A DNA stretch of 64,000 nucleotides from Chrysomallon squamiferum (Eukaryota; Mollusca; Gastropoda; Neomphalida; Peltospiridae). Within the stretch, counting starts at the first letter, position 1. Each line of letters starts with the position of its first letter. The notes beneath the pieces were generated by a model. It saw only the letters and a list, made by a program, of their open reading frames with translations. It was not told where the DNA came from and searched no databases. The position numbers were made by a program, and so were the translations under genes. Shown here in pieces: positions 40,901 to 53,997 of this stretch. Where the stretch lies: positions 6,694,936 through 6,758,935 of the forward strand of contig CM022674.1 of the NCBI GenBank assembly GCA_012295275.1, in the 5' to 3' direction.

Positions 40901-42004
40901 AAAACATTTATTATTGTTATTGTTGTTACTATTATTTATATTCATTTATTTATTTATGTCATTAATATATTTATTATTATTGTTATTGTTGTTGATACTA
41001 TTATTTTTATTTTATTTATTTTATGTATTTATCATAGTTGTTATTTTTTTCAGTTTATTTATACATTTATTAAGAAAACTATTTTCAGTTTATCTTCAAG
41101 TAAATCCAGAAATCTGCAAGAAAAGAATTCAACAAAGAAATCGGGAAGAAGAGCAGAGTGTACCCCTGGTAAAACAAAACACATTCAACCACAATTTAAA
41201 CAAATCATGGCTGTTCCACAGATAAAAATAGGGGTGGCTGGGATGAATTTAACTAAAACACACATGTATATTGATGTCGAAGTCATATCTGTTACAGGGG
41301 AACAAAATCTGTTATATCAGTTTTTCTAGAAAAATAAATCTCTTTAAGTTAGATGATGTTCGTCCTTAAAGTAAAAATTTATATTTTCATATGAAAAAAA
41401 GAATTAAAATATTTGTTTTCAGGAATATTTACAGTCTTTACACAATCTGCATGAAAACTGGCTGATTGAAAAGAAATGTGGAGAGTTACCTGCCCCTGTT
41501 TTGGTGGATTGTTTTTCCTCTATTTTTTCTTTCTTTCTTTCTTTTTTATTTTATTCTGTTTATTTATTTATTTATTTTTAGACTTATAGATATTAATAAA
41601 AAGTTAAAAAAAGTTCTTAAAAATTAAAATAATTTTTTTTTAAAAATGAAGCAGTAAAAGTATTTAATTTGTTAAAATTGATTTCTACAGTTTACCAAAG
41701 ATATATTTGAAAGTAATTTTCTCCAAGAATCTTTAATTTTTTAATTTATTAATATTATTTTTATATAATTATTTTTACTTTTTTCTTACATTGACCAAAT
41801 AGAGGAAATTAAAAGAAGAAAGTAATTTATTTTTCATAAAGATTTATTTATTCATTAAATTACATTATAAAATTACTTTGTTAAATTTAAAATTATTTTA
41901 TTTTCTAGGTTATTAATGGAAATATAGACAAGACACTACTGAAAAAGGAAATTTTAAAACATGAAAATCAAATTCTGTGTGGTTTGGTTTCTGAGTGTAG
42001 TTAA
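37166..42004 (+). CDS. TK2: Deoxynucleoside kinase, TK2/dNK type
   Basis: This family phosphorylates deoxynucleosides with ATP for the dNTP salvage pathway; TK2 does this in mitochondria and insect dNK has broad specificity. Exons: 37166-37226 (tentative), 37957-38000, 38134-38208, 38542-38595, 38898-38987, 39649-39725, 40278-40366, 41089-41168, 41423-41503, 41909-42004. With the tentative exon the protein is 248 residues (fly dNK 250). Visible motifs are the P-loop GNIGSGKTT (40-48), the EPVEKW segment, DASRWSFAFQSY (84-95), the conserved ERS of MIERSIYSARH (117-119), and an Arg-rich lid CKKRIQQRNREEE. Residues favour TK2/dNK over dCK/dGK. The first exon was chosen because its ATG has a purine at -3 and G at +4 and its donor (CAGAG/GTGGGC) is in phase, but that donor is weak. 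There is no convincing mitochondrial presequence, so localisation is open. The donor of exon 9 (TTG/GTGGAT) is non-consensus. Confidence 0.9.
38341..38540. repeat. Triplet-rich intron before TK2 exon 4
   Basis: Blocks of tta, act, ctt and gtt triplets end in (TTG)n directly before the exon acceptor (tatatag, 38541). Confidence 0.85.
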
Positions 42005-42800
42005 CATTTATTTCAAAACAAACATTTTAACAAAACTGAAGTATTTAATAACTGAAAGAAAATTTTGAAAACTATTTATCAACTTGCTTAAGCTATTTCT
42101 GATCACACAACACATATTTAATAATCATAGTTTATCTTAAGATATGAATTTTAATACTTCTTAATTTAATAATCACTATTTATCTTAGATGAATTTAAAT
42201 TATTGTTTAATCTAAAACCACTGTCTTGTAAGAGAAATTTTAATAGTCATTAATTTAATAATCACTATTTATCTGACAAAATGATTTTTAATTGTTGTTA
42301 TTTTAGTTATATTCTTTTTAATTAATATTTTTAATCTAAATTGTATATATAATAAATATTGAATGAATAATAATAATTTGATTAATTATTTATGACTTAT
42401 TATTTTCCATTAAAAATCAAATTATTATTATATTTAAATTTTTAAAATTTTAATCTAATTATTTTCCTATTTCATGATTATTGAAGTATTTTTAATTTTC
42501 AAATGTTTCATTTGTCCTGTGATTTAATTCCATGTTTATACAGTTCATACAGACACATACACACAACATATTTATATATATATATATATATATATAATTT
42601 TCTTATTTTTATATTTAAAAAAATAAAAACCAATAACATTTATATTATTTACATAAAAATTTGGTTGTTCATTGTGACTTTATTAATAAATGAAGATAAC
42701 AAAGATTTGAAATTAGACATATTTTGTACTATTTTTACCAATTTTACAAAATGGTTATTAGCATATTGATATAAATAAACAGTCATTTTATAATTATTTT
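42005..42800 (+). other. TK2 3' flank with diverged direct repeats
   Basis: Three diverged copies of ttaataatcactatttatct occur near 42117, 42163 and 42253. AATAAA at 42351-42356 is a candidate poly(A) signal, with others further on. The 3' UTR end is inferred. Confidence 0.4.
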
Positions 42801-42979
42801 TCTTGTTGTTGTTGTTGTTATCATGTTTTTAACAATTTTTTAAAAAAAAAAAGTAAACTAAACATTGTAACAGCTGAGATTATTTTGTGATGAATGTATT
42901 GTGCTTTTGTGTTGGCTGAAAGTTCAAGATTAATATTTTTAATATTTCCAGGCTGTTCCTTTTTTCCTTTTTCTTTCTT

Positions 42980-42985
42980 CTTCAT

Positions 42986-43016
<31 letters not shown>

Positions 43017-43017
43017 T

Positions 43018-43069
<52 letters not shown>

Positions 43070-43179
43070 TTTATTATTACTATTATTATTTTTACATATT
43101 TATGATAAACACATTATTTTGGTAACTTTATTTAAAATATATAAAATTCACTTCTAATAAACGAACTGATGAAATAAAA

Positions 43180-43221
<42 letters not shown>
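42980..43221. repeat. (TTTA)n-(TTA)n and 30-bp A tract
   Basis: ttta units (42986-43025) pass into tta units (to about 43090); a pure A run follows at 43192-43221. An A run after aaataaaaataaa might be a poly(A)-like tail of a retroposed sequence, but no body was recognised. Confidence 0.85.
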
Positions 43222-43224
<3 letters not shown>

Positions 43225-46200
43225 ACTGAGCTTGAAGAAAAAATGACTTGTACATATTTCTCATATTTACATATTCAGAGTAGATAAAGCAAATACCAGA
43301 TTCAGTTATTTATTCTCTAAACAGATATGGTAAACTGTACGCTGGTAACGTTTGTGACAATGTATGACAATTAATAATGTCCACAACAAAAACAGAATAA
43401 ATGACATACGGATATGGAAAAATGAATATAATGAACATACACTGGATATTTAATAAAAGCGGTTTGTTTCTTTTTAAAATTTATGTAATGTTCAGCTAAC
43501 TAACTGCATGACATTTCCGTTCTTTTTCACGTTAGTACATTGGCGGTAAATCTGTTTGGTTTGTTTGGCAAAGTGTGTACGTTTAATACAAACATTAACA
43601 CAATTCAAGGGAGAAGTGAAACCTAAGTACCAACGCTCCATGGTCTAGTGGAAGTATTAAATACCTATTTTATTATTCCTAATACACACTTGACGATCTC
43701 AAGCCACACTTTTGAAAGCCTGTTGCTCCCTATTATTATTATAAATGGGGAATTTCCTTTTATTGTAATTTAACAAATACCTTTAATAAATGTCGTCTGT
43801 TTGGTGTTGCTGTTGGTTACAATAGTAGTATCTATTGGTCTTCGTTTGATTTTGTATTATTTGTTTACTTGTGTATGTCTTAAGTTTCTGCTGTTTTTTT
43901 ATAAAAGTTTTGGTACTGAATAAATAACCATGACCAGTTTCAGAAGGATAAATTGACAAAAAAGAAAAAGAAAACAACAGCAGTAATAATAATAATAAAA
44001 AACCCAATAACAATAACAGAAATAATAATAATTATTATAATAAATAAATAAATAAATAAATGAGGATTCTTTTATATGATAAAACTTCTTCGATTTAGTT
44101 ATAAACTTGTGAACTGTTTAATATTTCTTTTTTTACTCATCCTTTGTTATTAATTATATATTTATAAATATATATATTTTTTTTCGTTAGTGTATTTTTT
44201 TATTATTATTTATTAACTCTTTATTTTTAAAATCTCAATCGCCAAACACTGAACGCATGTGTGTATCGTATCTGGAAATGACAGTAATTTTTTATATTTT
44301 GTTTTTATTTTTGCTGCCTAGAGAAGCTTATATGGTTAGTAGATTGTTCATATAGACAGTATATTTGTATTCTGTCTAGACATAAAAAATTAGGTTGCTA
44401 GTTAATTAACATGAAAAACGCCCTTGAATACATCCACTAATATTATTAGTCATTTGACAGTAAAAGTACACGTGTATCCTGTTTAGAAAAGACAGAAAAC
44501 ATTTCTAACACTGACGTGGAAATACTATTTGATTCGTATTGAAACAGAGAAAACAAACCTTTCATTTGTTATATTTGATATTTCCACCAGTATCTATAGA
44601 GAAAGAGAGAGAACGACAGACAGGCAGACAGATAGATGAAGAGACAGACAGACAGACAGACAGATAGATAGATACATGAAAACACAGACAGACAGACAGA
44701 CAGACAGATACACAGATAGAGATCCAGAAATAACTAAGATCAGATGAAATAAGATAATAAGATTATTAGTTTACTAACGTGAATATTTTATACATACTGT
44801 ATTTAGAAATTAAAATAATATTTTTTTCTTATATAAGCATTTTTAAAACCTTTCTAGATTTTACAGACAAGAATACTGTTACTTAAACAACGTAGAAAAT
44901 ATATATTCAAAATAACTCGGAGGCATCAATCGGAACGGGATATTTCAAGAACCTACACGTCAACCTGGGTTTTTTTTTTGGGTTTTTTTTAAGCTTTTGA
45001 TATAAGATTGATTACTAAGCACTGAACAGCCAAATTTCATTCTGCACGCAGATAGTAATTATTTGACGCAAAGATGTGTCATTCCATTGTAAAGATATCT
45101 GCACGTTATCTGCACATTATTGCACCGTTTAACAAACTTTTCACTGTCAGTCAATGAAACGGTATATTGATTACCATAGACTGTTATGAAACAAGATCAA
45201 ATATACACTGATATACAATACTGCTTTTCTTGTGTGTAAAGGCGAATGATTTTCTCTAACTCTTTATTTTATTATTATTATTTTTTATTCTATACCCCCA
45301 ACTCCTTTTCTTTTAGTTTTATTTTCATTCAATTTTTGTTCCTTTTGTATTCATATTTAAAAAAAAAAAAATCTATATTTATAATAAATGTTTTTCTTCT
45401 TCTTCTCTGCGTTTTTTTTTTTTTTTTTATATTTTATGTTCTTATTATTAATATTTCGTTTTCTTCTTTTGAACATTTCTATACTCCTTTCTTTATAGAT
45501 ACGTAAACCTGCGCGAGATCCATGAGCGATTTGTATTATCGACGCCTGCGCAGTGAAAGCTTCCTGTAGAGACACCTTTTTTTATTTTATTTTTTTATTT
45601 TTTTATTTTTTTTTTACTTTTCTTCTTGTTGATCTGCTGTGTTCTCTATTCATGTGTCTGAAATGAACGAACGTCTTCTGTGACGCTGTCCAAAAGATTT
45701 TATTTCAGTCATTGTCTGGCGACAGCACTGATTTTCTTTTCACATGCAAAACGAGAAACGCTTCTCTTTATTCTCTCGCGCCTATTGGTATACTCATATT
45801 ATCATATCTTTCACGGTGCATATAATAATGTTTTCTATACGGCTATAAATATAATATTTATTGGGTGTCTGGCTCTTGCTATGTTCTTATGTCATTTTCG
45901 TGCAGATATGTTTTAGAGTGTACAGTAAGTTATATATCACAGGTGTGATGTGTGTAACGGATTAGGAAATACATGCGTGTGTCTATCAGGATAATCTTTT
46001 TAAAGAGAAATTTTTTGAAGAATGTGACTGGATTATCTTTCTAAATATTCAGAACGTGTAAGTATTTTTATTATATCCCTACTATTAGTACTTAAATGTC
46101 TGCCAACATATGTATATCTATATCTATATCTATCTATCTATATATATATATATATTATATATATGATATATATAGATATATATATATAAACGTATCTAAC

Positions 46201-46437
46201 GTATCTACATTTGTTCGTATACACACGTACATACATACATACAACACGTACATATATACAAATGTATATACACATAAATACAAACATGCATTTATACAAA
46301 AATATACTTAAACACATACATGCATATATATATATGTATACATAATAACATACAAACATACATATAAACATACATATATATATATATGTATAGGCATTGA
46401 TGTATTTACACATATACACATATACATATCCATTCAA

Positions 46438-46720
46438 CTTTTATTATTATTATTATCATCATCATCATCATCATTATCATTATGATCATCATTATTATAA
46501 TTATTATTATGATTATTATTATTAATAGTAGTAGTAACAGCAGCAGCAGCAGCAGTAGAAGTAGAAGTAATAGTATCAGTAGTGGTAGTAGTAGTATTGT
46601 TGTTTTTATCATTAATGTTATTATAACTGTTATCATACATTACTGTCGTTGTTGTCGTTATTATTTATTTATTTATTTTTATTTTTATTTATTTATTTAT
46701 TATTATTATTATTACATTTA
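46438..46720. repeat. Mixed triplet microsatellite
   Basis: tta, atc, gta and gca triplets change from block to block, ending in (TTTA)n and (TTA)n. Frames read here are homopolymer artefacts. Confidence 0.9.
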
Positions 46721-47106
46721 ACTTCTCTATTTAATAATCTCTTCGACATTTACCATCAGTTCAAAGTTAAAATCTCTGAATAACACGACACATTATATTT
46801 CAAACAAACATCTCTTTCTGAACTTATTTTACGAAAGATTTTCTAAATCGTCTAAGATGTTGCTTAAGTTACAATCCCTAGATTCCATGACACGGTGTAT
46901 TTCATCCATCTATCTCAACTCTGTTTTGTTTTTTACAGTCGTGTACTGTAAACTCTGCTCTAGCCTCAAGCAAACGTATTACTGAAGGTGACAAAGGGGA
47001 GGCAATTTTCGCTCAGTTCCAGTAATTGATTATTCGCAATCAGAGCCGGATATTATCAGATATAAATCTTGCAGCGTAGCTTTCTTAAAGGCGCAGTATC
47101 GTTTTT

Positions 47107-47122
47107 TATTTTATTATTATTA

Positions 47123-47164
<42 letters not shown>

Positions 47165-47720
47165 TTTAAAGTAACCGGCCTCTTGAAACTGGAAACTGGT
47201 AAATGATATATATATATATAGTGTGTGTGTGTATGTGTGTGTGTCAATTTATTATTATTTTCCAATCTACTGGTCTTGATTTTTAAACTACATGTATCAC
47301 TGTTTTTTGTTATTATGTAGCGGTGATGTTGACAATGTCTTCCTTCTTCTTATCATCCCACCACCACCATCATCATTATTGTTATTAGTAGTAGTAGTAG
47401 TAGTAGTCGTAGACGTTGTAACAGTAGTAGTAATGGTAGTATTAGTGTAGTCACTGTAGTGGTTTCAGTAATTATAGTGGTAAAGTGGTTGTAATAGTAG
47501 TAGTAGTAGCAATAACAGCAGCAGCAGCAGCTAATAATAATAATAGTAGTAGTAGTAGTAGTAGTAGAAAGAGTACAATAGTAGTAGTAGTAATAGTACA
47601 GTAGTAGTAGTAGTAACAGTACAGTAGTAGTAGCAGTAGTACAATAGTAGTGGTACAGTAATAGTAATACAGTAGTAGTAATGGAATAGTAGTAGTAGTA
47701 GTAATAGTTGAAGTAGTTGC
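47107..47720. repeat. (TTA)n and long (GTA)n-type triplet field
   Basis: A pure (TTA)n tract (47107-47165) is followed, after 200 bp, by about 330 bp of gta-rich triplets (47385-47720). It resembles the triplet intron of USP48 in composition but has no flanking exons. Confidence 0.9.
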
Positions 47721-49168
47721 AGGAGTAAAAGTTATACGTACACATAGAAATAGTAGAGCTGAAGTCATTGTTGTTGTTGTAGTAGCCTCAGCATCACCAT
47801 CATCAGCGGCAGCAGAAGCAACAGCACTATTTGTCAGCCAGAGTAGTTGAAGGCGAAGATATCGGTCTCTTTTTATTGTAGTTCATTAAAATATTATACA
47901 TCTTAGTGTTACTTTTCATCAGCCTAAGTACTTTTTTTTCTTTCTTTAAAAAAAAAAAATAATAATAATAAAAAAAAAAAGAAAAAAAGAAAAGAAAAGA
48001 AAAGAACATAAACAGAAAAAAGAAAGAAAGAAAAAAAAAAAGATAATGAAAAAAAAAAAAAGTAGTGTTATTGGAATCCCATAAAGCAATTTATTTCATA
48101 AAAATAAGTTTAAAAAGTGCGAATCAATGTTTAATTTTCAACCACTAAATCAGTCGTGCTTAATGAATGATTCTGACGTGGTTGATCCGTTGCGTTGTCA
48201 GGCGTGACGTGTTAGTTGAAGTTGGGCAACGTTTTGTATTTGTCCCTTTTTTTCCTTTTCATCAGTTTTCTATTATTTGCGATTTTCTTTTGTGTAAGAT
48301 AATATCAGTGTGTTTTATTAAATGTTTTCATAATTTGTGTCTGAGAGCAGATTTTTGAAAAAAGTAAAAAATATAGTTTAAAAATAAATAAATACAGATA
48401 ATACAATATATGCATAAGTAAACAAAATAAATTAAATAAATGTCAACGTATGACAAGGAACATTTTCAAGTTGAAAATATTTATAAAGAAAATTGATCTA
48501 TGAAAGCTATCTAAGCTCTATCGTGGTGATATAAGACAGGTATTGTTGTTTAAAAAATGAATTTAAAAATTTATGAACAAGATAATGCACAAGAATAAGT
48601 ACAAAAAGAGAATAAATAATAGAAGACCAAAAAAAAAAAATAATAAAAAAAAAAAAAATATTTTTTTTTTTTTTTTTTTTTTAAATAGTAAAAAAATAAT
48701 AAATAAATAAATAAAACACAATTTTATTTTTTATGGATGTTATGGTTACGTGGACATATTACCGTTTTATGCATGTACCGAACCATTCCAGAAACATGAA
48801 GTATTCAGAAATCCGGGAAGTTTTGAGTTTGGTGCGTTTTAATATTGTTATCACTAACTATTTCAGTTAATACTATTAATGTTATGATTATTTTTTTAAA
48901 ATATTGTTTTTCTACTACTATCAGCTTATGATTTTTACTTTGTCATTATCATCTGTTCATGTAACATCTACAACGTCAGTTATTACTTTTACTATAATTA
49001 ATAGTATTATACTGTTACTCTTACAGCTACAACTACACACAACAACACCAAAAACACGAACTATTTTTAGTTCTAAAACAAACACTTGTTACCTAATTAA
49101 TTATTCATTAATGATTAAATATGATTGGCTAAATTTTAAAGATAATCATCTACGTAACAAATACTACT

Positions 49169-49429
49169 AAAGGTTGAGAATCCTTAGGACAGGAAGTGTT
49201 TAAGATTTTTGAATATAAGGAAACAGCATGAGAATAGAATCTACGTCTAAATATAAATTCCATTTATGTTTCCTTATACAGCTTACACACATAGTTGGCA
49301 GGATTTTAAAAAAAATATTTTTAAAAATTTTATGTTAAAAAAATCCGAAAACTGTAAGATATTATTATTTCTAATGCTTGGAAAAAGTTTCGGATTTCTC
49401 AATTTCGGATATGGAATCCTCAACCTGTA
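49169..49429. mobile_element. MER2/Tigger-like non-autonomous DNA transposon
   Basis: The left end reads aggttgagaatcctt (49171) followed by ggacaggaagtgttt. The right end on the minus strand reads caggttgaggattcc, with tatccgaaattg after it, so the ends are terminal inverted repeats. Internal cggatttctcaatttcgg is also typical of the Tigger/MER2 group as I recall it. TA dinucleotides flank both ends, as expected for a Tc1/mariner/pogo target site. About 260 bp long with no transposase, so MITE-like. Confidence 0.6.
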
Positions 49430-49680
49430 TTTCTCCATAATGGTTCGTAAAAATTTAGTAATTTTTCTCTCAGTATATATATCTTTGTTAAACGTAACAA
49501 TTATTATACAGATACATTTTTGCAACTCACTGAAACGAAGCATGGTATATTAATTATACATTAATGGTGAAATCTGATTGGTTAATCTTTGCTTGTAGTA
49601 AACATCTTAATTATGACGTCATATATCAGAAACGACGCCTTACTTAATTCTGTAACGGCAATTTCTTTCTTTCACCTTCT

Positions 49681-49700
49681 TCTTCTCATCATCATCATCA

Positions 49701-49744
<44 letters not shown>

Positions 49745-49745
49745 T
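49681..49745. repeat. (ATC)n-(ATT)n microsatellite
   Basis: atc units change to att units; about 65 bp. Confidence 0.9.
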
Positions 49746-50553
49746 ATTAATTACAAAACTAGCAATTTCTGTATACGTATTCATGCACACAAATACACAA
49801 ACAGAGAACACTGTTTCATAACACATCACTGTCCTTGGAAAAAGCTGAAAATTCTTAATCACGAATCTATCAAATCAGTAATTTAACTGACAGGAACAAA
49901 TTTCCCGGAATCAGCTAACTTCGATTTTATACCACTTCCCGACAAAAGAGTTCTCTACGGACAGACTATTAAATCAAAGTCCGATAATTATGAGAAATCG
50001 AAGTCGAGGAACGTTAATGCTATAAATAGATACTAGAGACTAGGTAAATACATATATATAAAAAGAAAAAGAAAGGTGCAGAAATAGTAAATAGAAAAGC
50101 AAATTTTATATATTAATTATTTCATTCAAAAAAAAAAATAACATGCCAAAAAAAAAACACAACAAATAATTTATTTTCATTATTATCTGTACTAAATACG
50201 TTCTTGAAATGTGATATGATTATATTATGTTTTCATACATTGCCTTTTCCCGTAATATTATTAATCTTAAAGTAGAGCTATCATTAATGAGGTAATTTCG
50301 GTCTATTTCTGTAGTCTCTTTTTATCTTCAGCTGCTATCAGTTTTAGGTTCGATGATGCAAACACTTCATATCAACATCAGTAACAACGTCGTTTCATGT
50401 GGTCACGCGACGCAACTTTTATTAGGAACAGGTTCTATAACAAATGAGGAATTCTTTATTGAGGAAAACAATGAAGTAATTCCTGAAAGACAGACACTTC
50501 AAAGTGATGAAAGTAGTCATATTTAAAAACAAGTACAGACGTTCTTGTTTGTT

Positions 50554-50557
<4 letters not shown>

Positions 50558-50605
<48 letters not shown>

Positions 50606-50681
50606 CATACATAAATATATATATATATATTTCACTTTCTTCTTTTCTTTTTCATTTTATTTCTCTCTTTCTCATACACGC

Positions 50682-50739
<58 letters not shown>

Positions 50740-50962
50740 CTCTCTCTCACTTTTTCTCATACACACTCATGCATGCACACATAGACAGACATTTGAACAT
50801 ATGCACTTTCTAACTTCTTCTTTTGTGCATAAAAGAATACACACATTTATACTGACCGCCTCACATATATAGACACACTTATACTCACTATCTCACACCT
50901 ACATACACATGTACACACTTATACTCACACACCCACTTGAATGCATGTAACATCTTTTCTTC

Positions 50963-51027
<65 letters not shown>
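50558..51027. repeat. (AC)n, (TA)n and two (CT)n tracts
   Basis: (AC)n at 50560-50592 is followed by TA words; (CT)n runs lie at 50684-50736 and 50968-51025. The two CT tracts have similar acac-rich flanks, suggesting a duplicated block. Confidence 0.85.
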
Positions 51028-51032
<5 letters not shown>

Positions 51033-51895
51033 TAGGATTAAAGGATATGAGGGTTATATATATATTTACCTTCTTCCATATATAACCAAGTACGTTTTCT
51101 TTTTATGATATCGTACATTTATTTTGTTTATACCGGTCTATACTATTGATTGATGAATGTGTTGGGTTTAAAATATTTCACAAGTATGATATACTAATTT
51201 ATATTAGATATAGTTTTTTGTGGTGGGAAGAACATACATTGTATGCTAACCTGAAAAACGACGAGTCATTCAAAATAGTGAATTTCTTTTGTCTCGCAGT
51301 ATAACAGTATAATAAAGCGTGTTGTAATTTATTACAGATTATAACGAATGCATGACATCGAGTTTATTCTGTTTAGCAGTATACACCATATTTTCTAATT
51401 TAAATATATTTAATTTTGAATTTATTTTGTCTCGCTGGATAACTTTATGATAATGTATGTTCTAATTTGTAACAGATATAATGAATATAAAATACTGCCT
51501 TTATTTTGCTTTGCCTCATAAACAGAATGCGTGTATTTTGTCTTGCAGTATAGATCAAGATTGTTATTTAAAAAAAAAAAACCCGGGTTATGTAATACGT
51601 TATTCTGAATTGAAAATGTCATTAGATTTCAATATGACAAAAAAACTTTCTGCATAATCGATAATGCTAAAGTTAAGAGCATTCATTTTGACATGTTTTA
51701 AGTCTAACATTTGGTGTGAATGTGATTTATGTGCGGTCTTAACGCACGTGTGTTTATTGAATGTGTTTTTGGATATGCGTAATGCATGCACGTTTTTGTT
51801 TCCATGCACGTAAGTATGTTTACATATCTTATATTTATGCATATACATAAAACGTAGATAGATACATAAATATATACATACTTACATAAATATAT

Positions 51896-51898
<3 letters not shown>

Positions 51899-51931
<33 letters not shown>

Positions 51932-52300
51932 ATATATATATATATATACACACAATGTCATATATACATAAACACCCATACAAATATACAAACATATACA
52001 TGCACATATGTACAAACATTCATCCATACATCCACATAGGTATACATCCACATACATATACATACACACAGATACATACACATATATGTATATACATACA
52101 TACGCATACAAACATACATATACACATACCAATATACAAAAATATACAGACGTACATATACATACAAACATATATAGAGACACATACAAATATATATAAA
52201 CAGATACATTCAGAGACACACAGACACACACACACACTCACTCACGCACGTAGACTCAGATACATCAAGATACATACACACATATATATAAACAAATACA
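51899..52300. repeat. (AC)n and ATACA low-complexity tract
   Basis: An (AC)n run (51899-51929) is followed by 350 bp of irregular atacata/cacata words. Open frames exist on both strands only because stop triplets are rare in such sequence. Confidence 0.85.
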
Positions 52301-52364
52301 GGGACAACAGAAAATACATGTGAATTCTTCAATTTAACTCTTCTACAATACATTTTTTTTTCAG

Positions 52365-53997
52365 TTACTAATCTGCTATGTATGGAAACTTCAACCCGAC
52401 AACGGCTACGACAACGGGATGGGACGGATATTCTTACGGTAATTCTTCCATTCCTGTTGGGAGCACCGCACCTCAGTTCGTGACGTACAATCAGTTACAG
52501 CCAACAGCAGACCCAGTTTCACAGTATTCAGCATTCAACCCAGCACCAAATCCTGTCCCATCTCAGTATGGCACAGCAGTGACCGGTATGGAAATGCAGC
52601 AGCCGTCTTACGTTACGACATTACCGGGAAATGAATTCGTGCAGACGATACAAAATCCGGTTAGCCTTGGTTCGGAGGGCGCTTTCGTTAATTACAACAC
52701 CCCAACCCTGGCTCCTAATGTTGTTAGTTCAGGTTACGAAAATACGGCTACTGCGGTAACAGATCCTCAGTGTGTAACTTGTCAGGCGATTCCCACTTCT
52801 GTTTATCAAGACTACGGCCAAGGAGGCGTGGCTGTTGGCGCGCAAGACTATCAGTACGGTTATGACGTCATACCAGGCGACAAAACTGTTATTGAAAGGA
52901 AAGAAAATGGCGGTGTGGAGAAACCGTCGGAAATCTCGTATTCTGGTTTTTACCAGGAAAAAGGCAGACGAAACAGCGGCTACGCGGGATCGGATCAGTC
53001 GCCGAGCAGGAAAAACAGCAAGGGAAGAAAAAACTCCAGCCAGAGACTCACCGAGCTGCGTCAGTCGGAGTTCAACACCGTCGTGTCAGGCAGCGATGAC
53101 GAGGACAAACATCAGCTACGAAAGAAATCGGAGCCGATGGATGCCGACGGAGATCGCGGAGTCGCGGCTCCTCCTAGGAGAAAGGTATCCAAAGGAGCTC
53201 ATCAAAGAGGTGACGACGGGAACCAGGCTCAGTTTGTTAACGGTTACAACGAGACTTACAAGGCTGGAGCAGTGGAGGTGGACAAAACTGCCGGGAATGG
53301 CCGAGTTGAAAAGCCAATGGATTTCGAGGATTCGACGAGAACCGGACCCAGCGAAAACACACGAACTGACAACGATCGGGACGAAAATATGGAAAAGAGA
53401 ATAAAAGAATTAACACAAGGGAAGGTAAACGAAGCAGCTGATGGCAGAATTAAAGACCTCCAACAAAGGGACAGAACTATTGCTCGAATGAAACAGATGA
53501 CAAATTACGAAGCTTCCGAATCGGATATAACAGACACTGAGAGAAGTCACGTGATAGAGAGACGCGGGACTCGATTACCTCCGCATATGATCTCAAAATA
53601 TCAAGACTATTACCGAATAGATTTTACGGATGACGAACTGCCGGATCCGATAACTTACCATAAAGCCAAACGTGCGTCACGTGCTTCTATTCTAAATAAA
53701 GCTGAAATGATACTGGAGTCCAGGAGACGATCTAGACTTCTTGATATTAATTCAAGTGATGAGGAAAGCCAGAATGTGAGGAGGAATGCACTCAACAGAA
53801 TAATGCGAAGAACCGGAAATAGGACATCGCCCGAGTCTGAATATCGGGAAAATATTAGAACGCCACGAGCTATGACGTCACCGGAAGTTGAAAGGTTACG
53901 AAATCATAAGACAAAATCAAAATATCTGAGGCGACGGAAACTACAACCAATAAGAAATAAACGCGTGAAAGAAAATGCTTTTCAGACATCGAGACAG
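52365..53997 (+). CDS. 540-codon first coding exon of unrecognised protein
   Basis: An acceptor (T-rich tract then CAG, ending 52364) precedes ATG at 52378. The frame stays open for 540 codons to donor GACAG/GTGAGA at 53997, phase 0, so a 5' UTR exon lies upstream and the protein continues right of the window. Codon use and G+C content clearly exceed the surroundings. The encoded region looks intrinsically disordered. Residues 1-170 are rich in Thr, Gln, Pro, Tyr and Gly, with a CVTC pair (about 133-136). About 190-260 is Ser/Arg/Lys-rich (PSRKNSKGRKNSSQR), resembling basophilic-kinase sites. About 300-400 is charged, with acidic SESDITDTE. About 400-540 is Arg-rich (LESRRRSRLL, KYLRRRKLQPIRNKR). 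There is no signal peptide, membrane segment or recognised domain. I cannot name the family; such long disordered leading exons occur in scaffold, cytoskeletal and channel genes. Confidence 0.75.

Larger units (their letters stand above)
43222..52364. other. Gene-poor repeat-rich interval
   Basis: No supported coding exon was found in over 9 kb. Contents seen are GACA/GATA tetranucleotides (44620-44710), a short CG-richer patch with an NRF1-like word CTGCGCAGTG (45546-45555), ATAC-type low complexity (46100-46440), triplet tracts, a CG-richer patch at 48160-48230, a Tigger-like element (49169-49429), CT tracts and ATACA low complexity up to 52300. The 5' UTR exon(s) of the gene at 52365 should lie here but cannot be placed. 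Confidence 0.6.

Noticed and set aside
43630-43680. tRNA-like start (ccatggtctagtgg)
   Set aside because: It resembles an A box, but no B box or cloverleaf follows within 80 bp.
45680-45916. 78-codon hydrophobic frame
   Set aside because: It lacks an ATG at the listed start, splice partners and coding-like composition; hydrophobicity follows from T-rich DNA.
49266-49553. 95-codon frame and an antisense partner
   Set aside because: Most of it lies inside the Tigger-like element and it shows no transposase motif.
51704-52323. Cys/Val/Tyr-rich 177-codon minus frame and its plus-strand counterpart
   Set aside because: Same cause: an (AC)n and ATACA tract. The true exon starts at 52365 after a clear acceptor.
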